Positions 15,766 to 24,090 of a stretch of 45,910 nucleotides of DNA are shown here, in pieces. A program made the translations under genes and the position numbers. The notes below the pieces were generated by a model, which did not search any database, was not told where the DNA came from, and worked only from the letters and a program-made list of their open reading frames with translations. The stretch is taken from assembly GCA_044425575.1 (NCBI GenBank), contig JAWXVE010000007.1, positions 1-45,910 of the forward strand, given 5' to 3'. Position 1 is the first letter of the stretch. Each line of letters starts with the position of its first letter. Origin of the DNA: JAWXVE01 sp044425575. GTDB lineage: Bacteria; Bacillota; Clostridia; Lachnospirales; Lachnospiraceae.

Positions 15766-16758
15766 ATGAATAATATGAAAATGGCAATTTTAGGAGCTGG
15801 TAATATTGCTCGAGTAATGGCACGAACATGGAAGGAAATGGAGGAAGTAGAAAGTTATGCAGTGGCTGCAAGAGAATTGTCTAGAGCCGAAGCATTTGCA
15901 TTAGAATATGGATTTGAAAAAGCGTATGGATCCTATTTGGAAATGTTAGAGGATGAGTTAGTTGAGCTTGTATATGTGGCAGTACCACATTCTCACCATT
16001 ATGAATGTGTGAAAATGTGTTTAGAATACGGCAAACATGTATTGTGTGAGAAAGCTTTTATGAGTAATGCCCCTCAGGCGAAAGAAGTAATTGCATTAGC
16101 GAAGGAGCGTAATTTATTATTAGCGGAAGCCATATGGACGAGGTATATGCCATCTAGAAGGATGGTGAATGAAGTGATTGCAAGCGGGGCAATAGGTACT
16201 GTAAATGCTTTGAGTGCAAGTCTTGATTATGTATTGCCTCATGTAGAACGTATGCAAAATCCTGCATTATCAGGTGGGGCATTATTAGATCTTGGTGTCT
16301 ATACGATTAATTTTGCATGTATGGTGTTTGGGAATAAGATACGTAAGGTAACTAGTGCTGCAATTCTGTCGGAGCAAGGGGTAGATATTCAAAATAGTAT
16401 TACTTTAGAATATGAAGATGGTCGTATGGCAATGTTACATAGCAATTTTATGGCGTTATCAGATAGAAGAGGTATGATTTATGGTGATAAAGGGTTTTTA
16501 GAGATTACTAATATTAATAATTGTGAGAAGATTACTCGCTATGACTTAGATTACCAGATTGCGGAAGTGATAGAAGTGCCTGAACAGATCACGGGATTTG
16601 AATATGAGGTGCGAGCTTGTATGAAAGCTATTAGGAAAGGGAAAGTAGAATGTGATGAAATGCCTCATGATGAAATTATATTTGTCATGGAGATGATGGA
16701 TCAGCTACGTAAGGAGTGGGGTGTAGTTTATCCTTGTGATCTTGTAAAAAATAGTTGA
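15766..16758 (+). CDS. Gfo/Idh/MocA family NAD(P)-dependent oxidoreductase
   Basis: The 330-residue protein has an N-terminal Rossmann domain (AILGAGNIARVMART; AVPHSHHYE), the catalytic EKAFMSNAPQAKE, where the family usually has EKP, and the C-terminal beta-sheet domain with GGALLDLGVYTINFA. It resembles the dimeric dihydrodiol dehydrogenase/glucose-fructose oxidoreductase-like subgroup. Such enzymes oxidise or reduce sugars, inositols or other diols; the substrate here cannot be read. It probably shares a transcript with the protease upstream. The start at 15766 has AGGAAAGG upstream; a second ATG three codons later is an alternative. Confidence 0.9.
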   Translation: MNNMKMAILGAGNIARVMARTWKEMEEVESYAVAARELSRAEAFALEYGFEKAYGSYLEMLEDELVELVYVAVPHSHHYECVKMCLEYGKHVLCEKAFMSNAPQAKEVIALAKERNLLLAEAIWTRYMPSRRMVNEVIASGAIGTVNALSASLDYVLPHVERMQNPALSGGALLDLGVYTINFACMVFGNKIRKVTSAAILSEQGVDIQNSITLEYEDGRMAMLHSNFMALSDRRGMIYGDKGFLEITNINNCEKITRYDLDYQIAEVIEVPEQITGFEYEVRACMKAIRKGKVECDEMPHDEIIFVMEMMDQLRKEWGVVYPCDLVKNS

Positions 16759-16781
16759 CAAATCACGCTCAGTGGTATATG
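16753..16781 (+). promoter_or_regulatory. Predicted promoter of the TrpXYZ-type transporter
   Basis: A consensus TTGACA (overlapping the stop of the preceding gene) is followed by TATATG/TATGGA at 15-17 bp spacing. The 90-base leader is too short for a T-box, and none is seen. Confidence 0.4.
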
Positions 16782-16848
16782 GATAAGTTTGTACCCTTTA
16801 ATAGTAAAGTAGTAATAAGGATAGTGAAAAGAAGAGGAGAAGAAGAAA

Positions 16849-17838
16849 ATGAAGAGATTAATGGCAATGGCAATGATGGTGGTAATGGTAGCCACAGCAG
16901 TAACAGGATGTAGTTCTAGTAGTGATATGATAACCGTAGGTATTTCACAATTTGCAGTACATGGTTCACTTGATAATTGTATGGAAGGCTTTGTAGAAGG
17001 ATTGTCACAAGGTGGCTATGTAGAAGGAGAGAATTTAGAGATTGTTCTAGATAATGCTCAATCAGATACGGGTACAGCAAGCACCATTGCAGATAATTTT
17101 GTATCGCGTAACGTAAATTTAATCTGTGCCATTGCAACACCAAGTGCAATGAGTGCATATAATGCAACTATGAATACAGATATTCCGGTTATTTATTCAG
17201 CAGTTACAGATACACTTGCAGCGGGACTTACAAATGAGGACGGTTCTAACGTGGGAAATGTAACAGGAACATCGGATGAACTTCCAATTAGCTTACAGTT
17301 AGAGATGATTCGTGAAGTAATGCCAGAAGCAACTACTATTGGCATTATTTATACCACAAGTGAGGCTAATTCAGTCAGTGCAATTGAATCTTATCAAGCA
17401 TTGGCACCAGATTATGGATTTGAAATTGTAGCAACTGGAATTAATACCATTGCAGATGTGCCACTAGCAGCAGCCGATATGGTAGATAAAGTAGATTGTA
17501 TTACGAATCTAACAGATAATACAGTAGTATCAGCTCTTCAAACAGTAATTGAAACTGCAAACGCAAAGAATATTCCTGTATTTGGGAGTGAAATTGAACA
17601 AGTAAAGGCAGGTTGCATTGCAGCCCAAGGATTGGATTATTATGATCTTGGTATTCAAACAGGTCTTATGGCAGCCAAGGTATTAGATGGAACACCTGCA
17701 AGTGAGATTCCATTTGAAGTAATTACGGAAGCACAACTTTATGTGAATACAGCAGCAGCAGAGAAGATATCATTCTCTTTCCCGGATGGGTATGTGGAAG
17801 CAGCGGCAGAGGTATTTGATGAAATCGTAGTAGAATAA
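16849..17838 (+). CDS. ABC transporter substrate-binding lipoprotein, TrpX type
   Basis: The 329-residue binding protein of the ABC_sub_bind family (COG2984) has the lipobox VTGC with Cys at 21. Typical landmarks are ISQFAVHGSLDNCMEGFVEG, LVSRNVN-like positioning with ICAIATPSAMSA, and the hinge GNVTGTSDELP. Family members with this genetic context are predicted tryptophan or tyrosine importers (TrpXYZ). Permease and ATPase genes follow directly in the canonical order. The aromatic amino-acid assignment is inference, because the usual tryptophan T-box is not present upstream. Confidence 0.88.
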   Translation: MKRLMAMAMMVVMVATAVTGCSSSSDMITVGISQFAVHGSLDNCMEGFVEGLSQGGYVEGENLEIVLDNAQSDTGTASTIADNFVSRNVNLICAIATPSAMSAYNATMNTDIPVIYSAVTDTLAAGLTNEDGSNVGNVTGTSDELPISLQLEMIREVMPEATTIGIIYTTSEANSVSAIESYQALAPDYGFEIVATGINTIADVPLAAADMVDKVDCITNLTDNTVVSALQTVIETANAKNIPVFGSEIEQVKAGCIAAQGLDYYDLGIQTGLMAAKVLDGTPASEIPFEVITEAQLYVNTAAAEKISFSFPDGYVEAAAEVFDEIVVE

Positions 17839-17853
17839 GAAGGAAGATAAGCC

Positions 17854-18726
17854 ATGACCTTATTAATTAGTGTATTTGAACAAGGATTTATCTATGCCAT
17901 TATGGCACTAGGAATGTATATCACCTACAAAATATTAGACTTTCCAGATTTAACTGTAGACGGCAGTTTCCCATTGGGAGCTGCCATTACGGCTATTTTG
18001 CTAGTCAATGAAGTGAATGCAATTATTACACTGCCAATTTCCTTTTTAGCAGGCGCAATAGTAGGCATCTTAACAGGTTTCATTCATGTGAAGTTAAAGG
18101 TGCGAGATTTACTGTCTGGTATTATTATGATGACTGCATTGTATTCAGTAAATTTAGCTATTGCAGGCAAGGCAAATCTTCCATTTTATACGGCGCAAAC
18201 CATATTTGATAATGATATACTAGATGGATTTTTTCCAGAAGCTATGAAGCCGTATCAGACTATGATTGTAATTATTGTAATTGCAATTTGCATTAAATTA
18301 TTACTGGATTGCTATATGGGCACAAAATCTGGATTCTTACTCCGAGCGGTGGGAGACAACGAGACCATTGTTACATCTCTTGGAAAAGACAAAGGCAGTG
18401 TGAAAATATTAGGCCTTTCTATTGCCAACGGTCTAGTAGCATTAAGTGGTTGTTTATTTGCACAACAACAGAGGTTTTTTGATATCTCCATAGGAACTGG
18501 AACAGCAGTGATTGGGTTAGCAAGTGTTATTATTGGAACTAGTTTATTACATAAGATATCCTTCCTTCGTATTACGACCAATGTAGTAATTGGAGCTATT
18601 TTATATAAGGCTTGTGTTGCCTTAGCAGTACGGATCGGACTGCCATCTAACTGGTTGAAATTCGTTACCGCAGCACTATTCTTATGTATTCTAACCATGG
18701 GGATGAATAAGAAGAAAGAGAGATAA
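17854..18726 (+). CDS. ABC transporter permease, TrpY type
   Basis: The 290-residue integral membrane protein of COG4120 has about eight hydrophobic segments, starting with SVFEQGFIYAIMALGMYITY. The diagnostic DLTVDGSFPLGAAI lies near residue 30, and LLRAVGDNETIV and IIGTSLL follow later. It forms the channel for the binding protein encoded 15 bases upstream and the ATPase encoded 3 bases downstream. GGAAGATAAG precedes the ATG. Confidence 0.9.
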   Translation: MTLLISVFEQGFIYAIMALGMYITYKILDFPDLTVDGSFPLGAAITAILLVNEVNAIITLPISFLAGAIVGILTGFIHVKLKVRDLLSGIIMMTALYSVNLAIAGKANLPFYTAQTIFDNDILDGFFPEAMKPYQTMIVIIVIAICIKLLLDCYMGTKSGFLLRAVGDNETIVTSLGKDKGSVKILGLSIANGLVALSGCLFAQQQRFFDISIGTGTAVIGLASVIIGTSLLHKISFLRITTNVVIGAILYKACVALAVRIGLPSNWLKFVTAALFLCILTMGMNKKKER

Positions 18727-18729
18727 CAT

Positions 18730-19503
18730 ATGCTAATATTAGATCATATCCAGAAACATTATAATGCGGGAACGGTAAATGAAATCTGTTTATTTGAAGA
18801 TTTTCATCTAGAAATTGAACAAGGTGAATTTGTTTCCGTAATAGGAAGCAATGGGTCAGGAAAGACTTCCATTTTAAATATTATATGTGGAACTATACCA
18901 GTAGATGGAGGAACCATATTCATTCATGGAAATGATATTACAAGGACACAAGACTTTCAACGTCAACGGTTTATTGGACGTGTATATCAAGATCCTAGCA
19001 AGGGAACTTGCCCGACTATGACTATTTTAGAGAATATGGCAATTGCAGACCATAAAGGTAAATCATTCCTCTTAACAAGAGGTGTTGATAAGAAAAGAAT
19101 TGCTCATTATAAGGAGATGCTTCGTCCATTAAATCTCGGGTTAGAAGATAAGATGCATACGCAAGTAGGGCTACTATCTGGAGGACAACGACAAGCTTTA
19201 TCCCTATTAATGTCTACCATGACACCAATTGACTTTTTAATCTTAGATGAACACACGGCAGCATTGGATCCTAAGACGGCAGAAATTATCATGCAATTAA
19301 CTGACCAAATTGTAAAAGAAAAGAAGTTGACTACCATTATGGTGACCCACAACTTACGATATGCAGTAGAATATGGCAATCGCCTCTTAATGATGCATCA
19401 GGGCAATATTATTATGGATAAACGAGACCAAGATAAGCAAACTATTGCAGTAGATGAGATTATGACAGTCTTTAATGAAATTAGTATAGAATGTGGGAAT
19501 TAA
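18730..19503 (+). CDS. ABC transporter ATP-binding protein, TrpZ type
   Basis: The 257-residue nucleotide-binding subunit (COG1101) has Walker A GSNGSGKTS near residue 38, Q-loop VYQDPSKGTCPTMTILENMA, the signature LLSGGQRQALSLLMS and Walker B LILDEHTAALDP, followed by H-loop VTHN. The extended QDPS-GT and QALSLLM wording is characteristic of TrpZ-type ATPases rather than branched-chain LivF/G. It completes the importer with the two preceding genes. Its stop codon overlaps the start of traX (TAATG). Confidence 0.92.
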   Translation: MLILDHIQKHYNAGTVNEICLFEDFHLEIEQGEFVSVIGSNGSGKTSILNIICGTIPVDGGTIFIHGNDITRTQDFQRQRFIGRVYQDPSKGTCPTMTILENMAIADHKGKSFLLTRGVDKKRIAHYKEMLRPLNLGLEDKMHTQVGLLSGGQRQALSLLMSTMTPIDFLILDEHTAALDPKTAEIIMQLTDQIVKEKKLTTIMVTHNLRYAVEYGNRLLMMHQGNIIMDKRDQDKQTIAVDEIMTVFNEISIECGN

Positions 19504-20294
19504 TGATGGAGAGAGATCAGGAACAATCAATAAAAAAAGGTATTTCTGGAAGTACACTAAAGTTAATTGCAATTATTACAATGTTTATTGATCATTTTGC
19601 TGCAATTATCTTAAATCGTGTTCTTGCAATGAGGAATGCTGTAGATTTGTCTATGTATACAACGGAACAAGTAGATCGATTTATTGAGGTGAGTTATAGA
19701 ATTTATGATATAAATGTGGCAATGCGCTGTATTGGAAGAGCTGCCTTTCCGATTTTTTGCTTTTTGTTAGTAGAAGGAATGGGATATACCCGCAATAAGA
19801 TGAAGTATTTAGGGCGATTGTTTATATTCGCACTGATTTCTGAAATTCCATTTAATTTAGGATTTTTAGATTCCGTATGGGGTTCTTCCTTCCAGAATGT
19901 ATTCTTTACACTATTCATAGGAGCCTGTGCCATTGCACTTATGGAACAAGTTAGGGAACTCAAGCACTTGAATCAAATCATGAAAGTCTTATCTATGATG
20001 GCCATTGTGGCACTTGCTATGATTCTTGCATGGTTCACGGAAACTGATTATGGTGCATATGGAGTCTTAACCATTGCAGTCATGTATTTCTTAAGGGGCA
20101 AATATACCCTGCAAGGGTTTGCAGGGTGTAGTGTATTAGCTGTTATGGATTTGCTTGAAGCATATGCATATCCGACTACCATTTTATTCCATTTTTATAA
20201 TGGTAAGAGAGGATGGAGCTTGAAGTATTTCTTCTATTTCTTCTATCCGGCTCACATTTTGTTCCTCTATGGAATATGGGTTATTTTTTCGTAG
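19503..20294 (+). CDS. TraX family membrane protein
   Basis: The 263-residue polytopic protein starts with GISGSTLKLIAIITMFIDH, the TraX hallmark with the invariant DH. RCIGRAAFPIFCFLLVEGM and GRLFIFALISEIPFNLGF follow, then an ending rich in Tyr/Phe (WSLKYFFYFFYPAHILFLYG). TraX of the F plasmid acetylates pilin; chromosomal TraX in Firmicutes is found without conjugation genes and is presumably a membrane acyltransferase of unknown substrate. No tra genes occur here. Translation is probably coupled to the ATPase gene through TAATG. Its 3' end overlaps the convergent pyrI by 14 bases. The start could also be 19506. Confidence 0.85.
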   Translation: MMERDQEQSIKKGISGSTLKLIAIITMFIDHFAAIILNRVLAMRNAVDLSMYTTEQVDRFIEVSYRIYDINVAMRCIGRAAFPIFCFLLVEGMGYTRNKMKYLGRLFIFALISEIPFNLGFLDSVWGSSFQNVFFTLFIGACAIALMEQVRELKHLNQIMKVLSMMAIVALAMILAWFTETDYGAYGVLTIAVMYFLRGKYTLQGFAGCSVLAVMDLLEAYAYPTTILFHFYNGKRGWSLKYFFYFFYPAHILFLYGIWVIFS

Positions 20295-20712
20295 TATATT
20301 TTTCTTCACAATACTTGCAACGATAGACTTCTTTTCCTTTATCCGTCAATTGGAAAATATGAGGAAGTTCTTGTTCAATAGAAGTAATGCAACGAGGATT
20401 GCTACACTTAATAATATCGGTAATTTCTTTGGGGAGAGAAAGTTGGCGTTTTTCAACAATCTCCCCGTTTTGAATTACATTAACGGTAATGGTATGATCA
20501 ATATAACCAAGAACATCCATATTTAATAAATCAATAGGACACTCTACTTTTAAGATATCTTTACGTCCCATGGCATTGCTTCTTGCATATTGAATAATGG
20601 CGCTAGTACACTTTGATTTATCTAGTTGTAATTGGTGAAAGACGGTTAAGCTTGTTCCAGCCTTAATATGGTCTAATACAAATCCTTCTTCAATCTGTCC
20701 AACATTTAACAT
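20281..20712 (-). CDS. pyrI: Aspartate carbamoyltransferase regulatory subunit
   Basis: The 143-residue PyrI assembles with PyrB into the allosteric ATCase that starts pyrimidine synthesis. It has the N-terminal nucleotide-binding domain (GFVLDHIKAGTSLTVF; QYARSNAMGRKDILKVE) and the C-terminal zinc domain with four Cys as CSNPRC and CKYC. These match the family and show an intact Zn site. It lies 17 bases behind pyrB in the same operon. The 3' end overlaps traX on the opposite strand. Confidence 0.96.
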   Translation of the reverse strand: MLNVGQIEEGFVLDHIKAGTSLTVFHQLQLDKSKCTSAIIQYARSNAMGRKDILKVECPIDLLNMDVLGYIDHTITVNVIQNGEIVEKRQLSLPKEITDIIKCSNPRCITSIEQELPHIFQLTDKGKEVYRCKYCEEKYTTKK

Positions 20713-20729
20713 ATAATCTATTATCCTTT

Positions 20730-21647
20730 CTAAGGTGCGAGATTTAATAAGGTAAGAATAAGTGCCATTCGAACATAGACACCATACTGAACTTGTTTAA
20801 AGTAAGCAGCTCTAGGGTCATCGTCTACTTCCACTGCAATTTCATTTACACGAGGGAGTGGATGAAGCACCAACATATCATCCTTGGCAAGAGCCATTTT
20901 TTCACTATTTAAGATATAGAAATCTTTCAATCGAACGTAATCTTCCTCATTAAAGAAACGCTCTTTTTGTACACGAGTCATATAAAGTAAATCAAGCTCT
21001 GGCATAACTTCATCTAAACTGATTACTTCCTTATATGGTATATTATTTTTCTTTAAAATATCTTCTCGAATATATCCAGGAATTCGTAATTCCTCAGGTG
21101 AAATAAAGATAAAGTTAATATTAGGATAACGAATGAGTGCATGAATCAGTGAGTGCACGGTTCGTCCAAACTTTAAATCCCCACAGAGTCCAATGGTAAA
21201 ATCATGAAGACGTCCCTTTAAAGCGCGGATTGTTAATAAATCGGTAAGAGTCTGGGTGGGGTGTTGGTGACCGCCATCACCTGCATTTATAACAGGAATA
21301 GATGATTTGGTAGAAGCCACCATGGGAGCACCTTCTTTGGAATGGCGCATGGCACAAATATCAGCGTAGCAAGAAATCATACGAATGGTATCAGAAACAC
21401 TTTCGCCTTTTGAGGCAGAAGAGGACAATGCATCTGAAAAGCCAAGAACAGTCCCTCCTAATTGGTACATGGCAGATTCAAAGCTTAACCTTGTTCGCGT
21501 ACTAGGTTCATAGAAACAGGTGGCCAGTTGCTTGCCAGCACATATGTGAGCATACTGTTGTGGGTTGGCTTCAATCTTAGTAGCAAGATTAAATAAGTCA
21601 TCTAACTCCTTCGTTGTAAAGTCCAATGGACTCATTAAATGTTTCAT
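20730..21647 (-). CDS. pyrB: Aspartate carbamoyltransferase catalytic subunit
   Basis: PyrB (305 residues) transfers the carbamoyl group from carbamoyl phosphate to aspartate. Key segments are EPSTRTRLSFESAMYQLG (carbamoyl phosphate loop, about 49-67), the 80s-loop region SSSASKGES, GDGGHQHPTQTLTDL (about 129-143), TRVQKERF in the 240s loop and LHPLPRVNEI. The length agrees with E. coli PyrB, which also partners PyrI. AAAGGAG is 8 nt before the ATG. I see no PyrR-binding leader or attenuator in the 196 bases upstream. Confidence 0.97.
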   Translation of the reverse strand: MKHLMSPLDFTTKELDDLFNLATKIEANPQQYAHICAGKQLATCFYEPSTRTRLSFESAMYQLGGTVLGFSDALSSSASKGESVSDTIRMISCYADICAMRHSKEGAPMVASTKSSIPVINAGDGGHQHPTQTLTDLLTIRALKGRLHDFTIGLCGDLKFGRTVHSLIHALIRYPNINFIFISPEELRIPGYIREDILKKNNIPYKEVISLDEVMPELDLLYMTRVQKERFFNEEDYVRLKDFYILNSEKMALAKDDMLVLHPLPRVNEIAVEVDDDPRAAYFKQVQYGVYVRMALILTLLNLAP

Positions 21648-21787
21648 ATAATAGACTCCTTTCCTTTTTCAAAAAGCATACCATAATGAACTCTTAGATT
21701 CAATCTCTAAATCGTAAATATTAGAAATCTGTCAATTAAAATGAAAGTGCCATAATAAAAAAATCATAAGATTTGCGGGTATTTATC

Positions 21788-21816
21788 TTGCAAGCAAGTA
21801 AGCAATAAGATATAAT
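21788..21816 (+). promoter_or_regulatory. Predicted deoD promoter
   Basis: TTGCAA, 17 bp, consensus TATAAT; the leader to the ATG at 21856 is about 33 nt. Confidence 0.65.
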
Positions 21817-21855
21817 GAGAGCACTTAGGGAAACAAGAAAGAAATGGAGATAAAG

Positions 21856-22563
21856 ATGACAATACCAACACCACATATTGAATCAAAAGCAGGTGACTTT
21901 GCACGAACAGTATTAATGCCAGGAGATCCTTTACGAGCCAAGTTTCTAGCGGAAACATTTTTAGAAAATCCGAGACTTGTGAATAATGTGCGAGGAATTC
22001 ATGGTTACACGGGAACTTACGGTGGAAAAGAAGTATCCGTTATGGCAAGTGGAATGGGGATGCCATCCATAGGAATTTATTCTTATGAATTGTATCATGC
22101 ATATAACGTGGAGCAAATCATAAGAATTGGAACTGCAGGTGGCCTTACTGAGGAAGCGAAAATCCGAGATATTGTATTTGGAATGGGCGCTTGTACCAAT
22201 TCGAACTATGTGAATCAATATCAATTACCAGGTCACTATGCACCTATTTGTTCCTATGACCTATTGAGAGAAGCAATTACCGTGGCAGATTCCATGCCAG
22301 AAGTTACTTACCATGTAGGAAACTTAATCTCTTCTGACACGTTCTATGATGATAATAATTCGGGCACTGTTTGGAGCAAAATGGGGGTTTTAGCAGTGGA
22401 AATGGAAGCAGCGGCTCTTTATATGACTGCTGCACGAGCAGGTAAGAAGGCACTTGCAATTTGTACTATTTCTGACAACTTAGTGACAGGAGAAACTACT
22501 ACATCACAGGAACGTCAGACAAGCTTACAAGCAATGATGAAGATAGCCCTTGATATTGCATAG
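21856..22563 (+). CDS. deoD: Purine-nucleoside phosphorylase, DeoD type
   Basis: This hexameric phosphorylase cleaves purine (deoxy)ribonucleosides for salvage. It has 235 residues. Features are TPHIESKAGDFA at the start, the phosphate-binding MPGDPLRAKF and GMGMPSIGIYSYEL, VLAVEMEAAALY binding ribose, and TISDNLVTGE containing the catalytic Asp of the DeoD class. The start at 21856 (MTIPTPHI) has GGAGATAAAG ahead; an earlier in-frame ATG at 21844 overlaps that site. It is monocistronic, with its own promoter and a hairpin after it, and diverges from pyrB. Confidence 0.97.
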   Translation: MTIPTPHIESKAGDFARTVLMPGDPLRAKFLAETFLENPRLVNNVRGIHGYTGTYGGKEVSVMASGMGMPSIGIYSYELYHAYNVEQIIRIGTAGGLTEEAKIRDIVFGMGACTNSNYVNQYQLPGHYAPICSYDLLREAITVADSMPEVTYHVGNLISSDTFYDDNNSGTVWSKMGVLAVEMEAAALYMTAARAGKKALAICTISDNLVTGETTTSQERQTSLQAMMKIALDIA

Positions 22564-22589
22564 ATTATTATTCGCTCTATAGAGATTAC

Positions 22590-22624
22590 CATGGGAAAGT
22601 ATCAGAGATGATACTTTTTCCATG
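22590..22624 (+). terminator. deoD terminator
   Basis: The stem CATGG(G)AAAGTATC / GATACTTT(TT)CCATG closes on a 6-nt loop, 26 bases after the deoD stop. The T-run is within the 3' arm. Confidence 0.6.
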
Positions 22625-22661
22625 TACGGGTATAGAGAAGACAAGTGATATTATATACTAG

Positions 22662-22691
22662 AGTAATTACATTCTATGAGCCCTAATTACT
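22662..22691. promoter_or_regulatory. Candidate operator ahead of the MATE gene
   Basis: AGTAATTA (22662-22669) and TAATTACT (22684-22691) form a perfect 8-bp inverted repeat. It lies just downstream of -10-like TATTAT/TATACT sequences (about 22650-22660) and 25 bases before the ATG. Confidence 0.35.
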
Positions 22692-22715
22692 AGATGAGAG
22701 AGGCAGGGTATTAAT

Positions 22716-24074
22716 ATGGAACTAGATATGACCAAAGGAGCACCCTTAAAATTAATCATTAAGTTTATGATTCCACTTGTAATAGGTAATGTATTTCAAC
22801 AATTTTATAGTATGACAGATACCATTTTAGTTGGTAATTTTGTAGGAGTGAATGCACTTGCAGCTGTGGGGGCTACTGGTACGATTATGTTCTTAATTCT
22901 AGGTTTTATACAAGGCTTAACCACTGGATTCACAGTACTTACTTCTCAGCGATATGGAGCTGGTGACTATGAGGCTATGCGCAAAAGCGTAGGGAATGGT
23001 ATGATCCTATCTGCCATTATTATTGTAATTTTTACCATTATAAGCGTAATGGGAATGGACTGGCTATTGCACTTAATGAATACACCTGAAGATATTTATG
23101 ATGATGCAAGAACGTATATTATTATTATTTGCTATGGAATTGTGGCCAGCGTACTGTATAATATGTCGGCTAGTGTTTTACGTGCCATTGGAAATAGCAA
23201 GGTTCCATTATACTTTCTGATTATGTCAGCAGTTTTAAATATTGGGCTTGATATTTTGTTTATTAAATACTTTGCTATGGGAGTGGCAGGAGCTGGTTGG
23301 GCAACTGTGCTAGCACAAGGAATCTCTGGATTATCTTGTATTATCTACATATGGAAAAAGGTTCCAATTCTAAAATTGACCCAAGAAGATTTCCAGATTA
23401 GCCAAAAGATTGTACGAATCCAGCTTCGCATTGGCATTCCTATGGCTTTGCAATTTTCCATTACGGCAGTGGGAACGATTATGGTACAGAGCGTATTAAA
23501 TATGCTTGGCTCCACAGCAGTGGCTGCATATACGGCAGCGTCTAAGATTGAACAATTGATTACGCAACCGTTTTTTGCGGCAGGATTTACCATGGCTACC
23601 TACGGTGGTCAGAATAAAGGGGTTAATCAGATTAAGAGAATTAGGCAAGGTGTGAAGATTACATTCCTCATCACCTCCATCTATGCTGTAATTGCAGCAA
23701 TCTTTGCCATTGCAACAATGCCAGTTCTCTTACAACTATTTATAAGAGAAGATTATGAGTTGATTTTACCTTATGCAACTACATACATTACTTTGTCTAG
23801 TTTATTTTACATACCGCTAGTAGGGATTTTTGTGTACCGTAATGTTTTACAGGGGTGCGGGTTTGCAATGGTTCCTATGTTTGGAGGGGTAGTGGAATTA
23901 GTATCTAGAATGGTAGTTGCTATTATTGCAGCAAGGCTCATGAGCTTTACAGGAGTTTGTCTTGCGAATGGAATCACATGGTTGGTAACTGCGATCTATT
24001 TAATTATCTCTTATACGATTCTTATGAGAAGAGAACAAGATGTAGGAGACATGGAAATAGGAGATGCGGGATAG
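22716..24074 (+). CDS. MATE family multidrug/Na+ (or H+) antiporter
   Basis: The 452-residue membrane protein with about twelve hydrophobic segments in two halves belongs to the MATE/NorM-DinF superfamily. The start MTKGAPLKLIIKFMIPLVIGNVFQQFYSMTD is the usual clostridial MATE opening, and NALAAVGATG and QRYGAGDYEAMRK are family segments. Such proteins export cationic drugs or metabolites. The substrate is unknown, and the possible operator upstream would fit drug-responsive control. AGGCAGGG precedes the ATG. Confidence 0.93.
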   Translation: MELDMTKGAPLKLIIKFMIPLVIGNVFQQFYSMTDTILVGNFVGVNALAAVGATGTIMFLILGFIQGLTTGFTVLTSQRYGAGDYEAMRKSVGNGMILSAIIIVIFTIISVMGMDWLLHLMNTPEDIYDDARTYIIIICYGIVASVLYNMSASVLRAIGNSKVPLYFLIMSAVLNIGLDILFIKYFAMGVAGAGWATVLAQGISGLSCIIYIWKKVPILKLTQEDFQISQKIVRIQLRIGIPMALQFSITAVGTIMVQSVLNMLGSTAVAAYTAASKIEQLITQPFFAAGFTMATYGGQNKGVNQIKRIRQGVKITFLITSIYAVIAAIFAIATMPVLLQLFIREDYELILPYATTYITLSSLFYIPLVGIFVYRNVLQGCGFAMVPMFGGVVELVSRMVVAIIAARLMSFTGVCLANGITWLVTAIYLIISYTILMRREQDVGDMEIGDAG

Positions 24075-24090
24075 AAAAGGTGGTTAGCAG

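Noticed and set aside
19503..20294. traX as sign of a conjugative element
   Set aside because: No relaxase, coupling protein, integrase or change in base composition accompanies it.
21648..21787. PyrR-binding or attenuator structure ahead of pyrB
   Set aside because: No PyrR consensus loop and no antiterminator/terminator pair can be drawn in the sequence.
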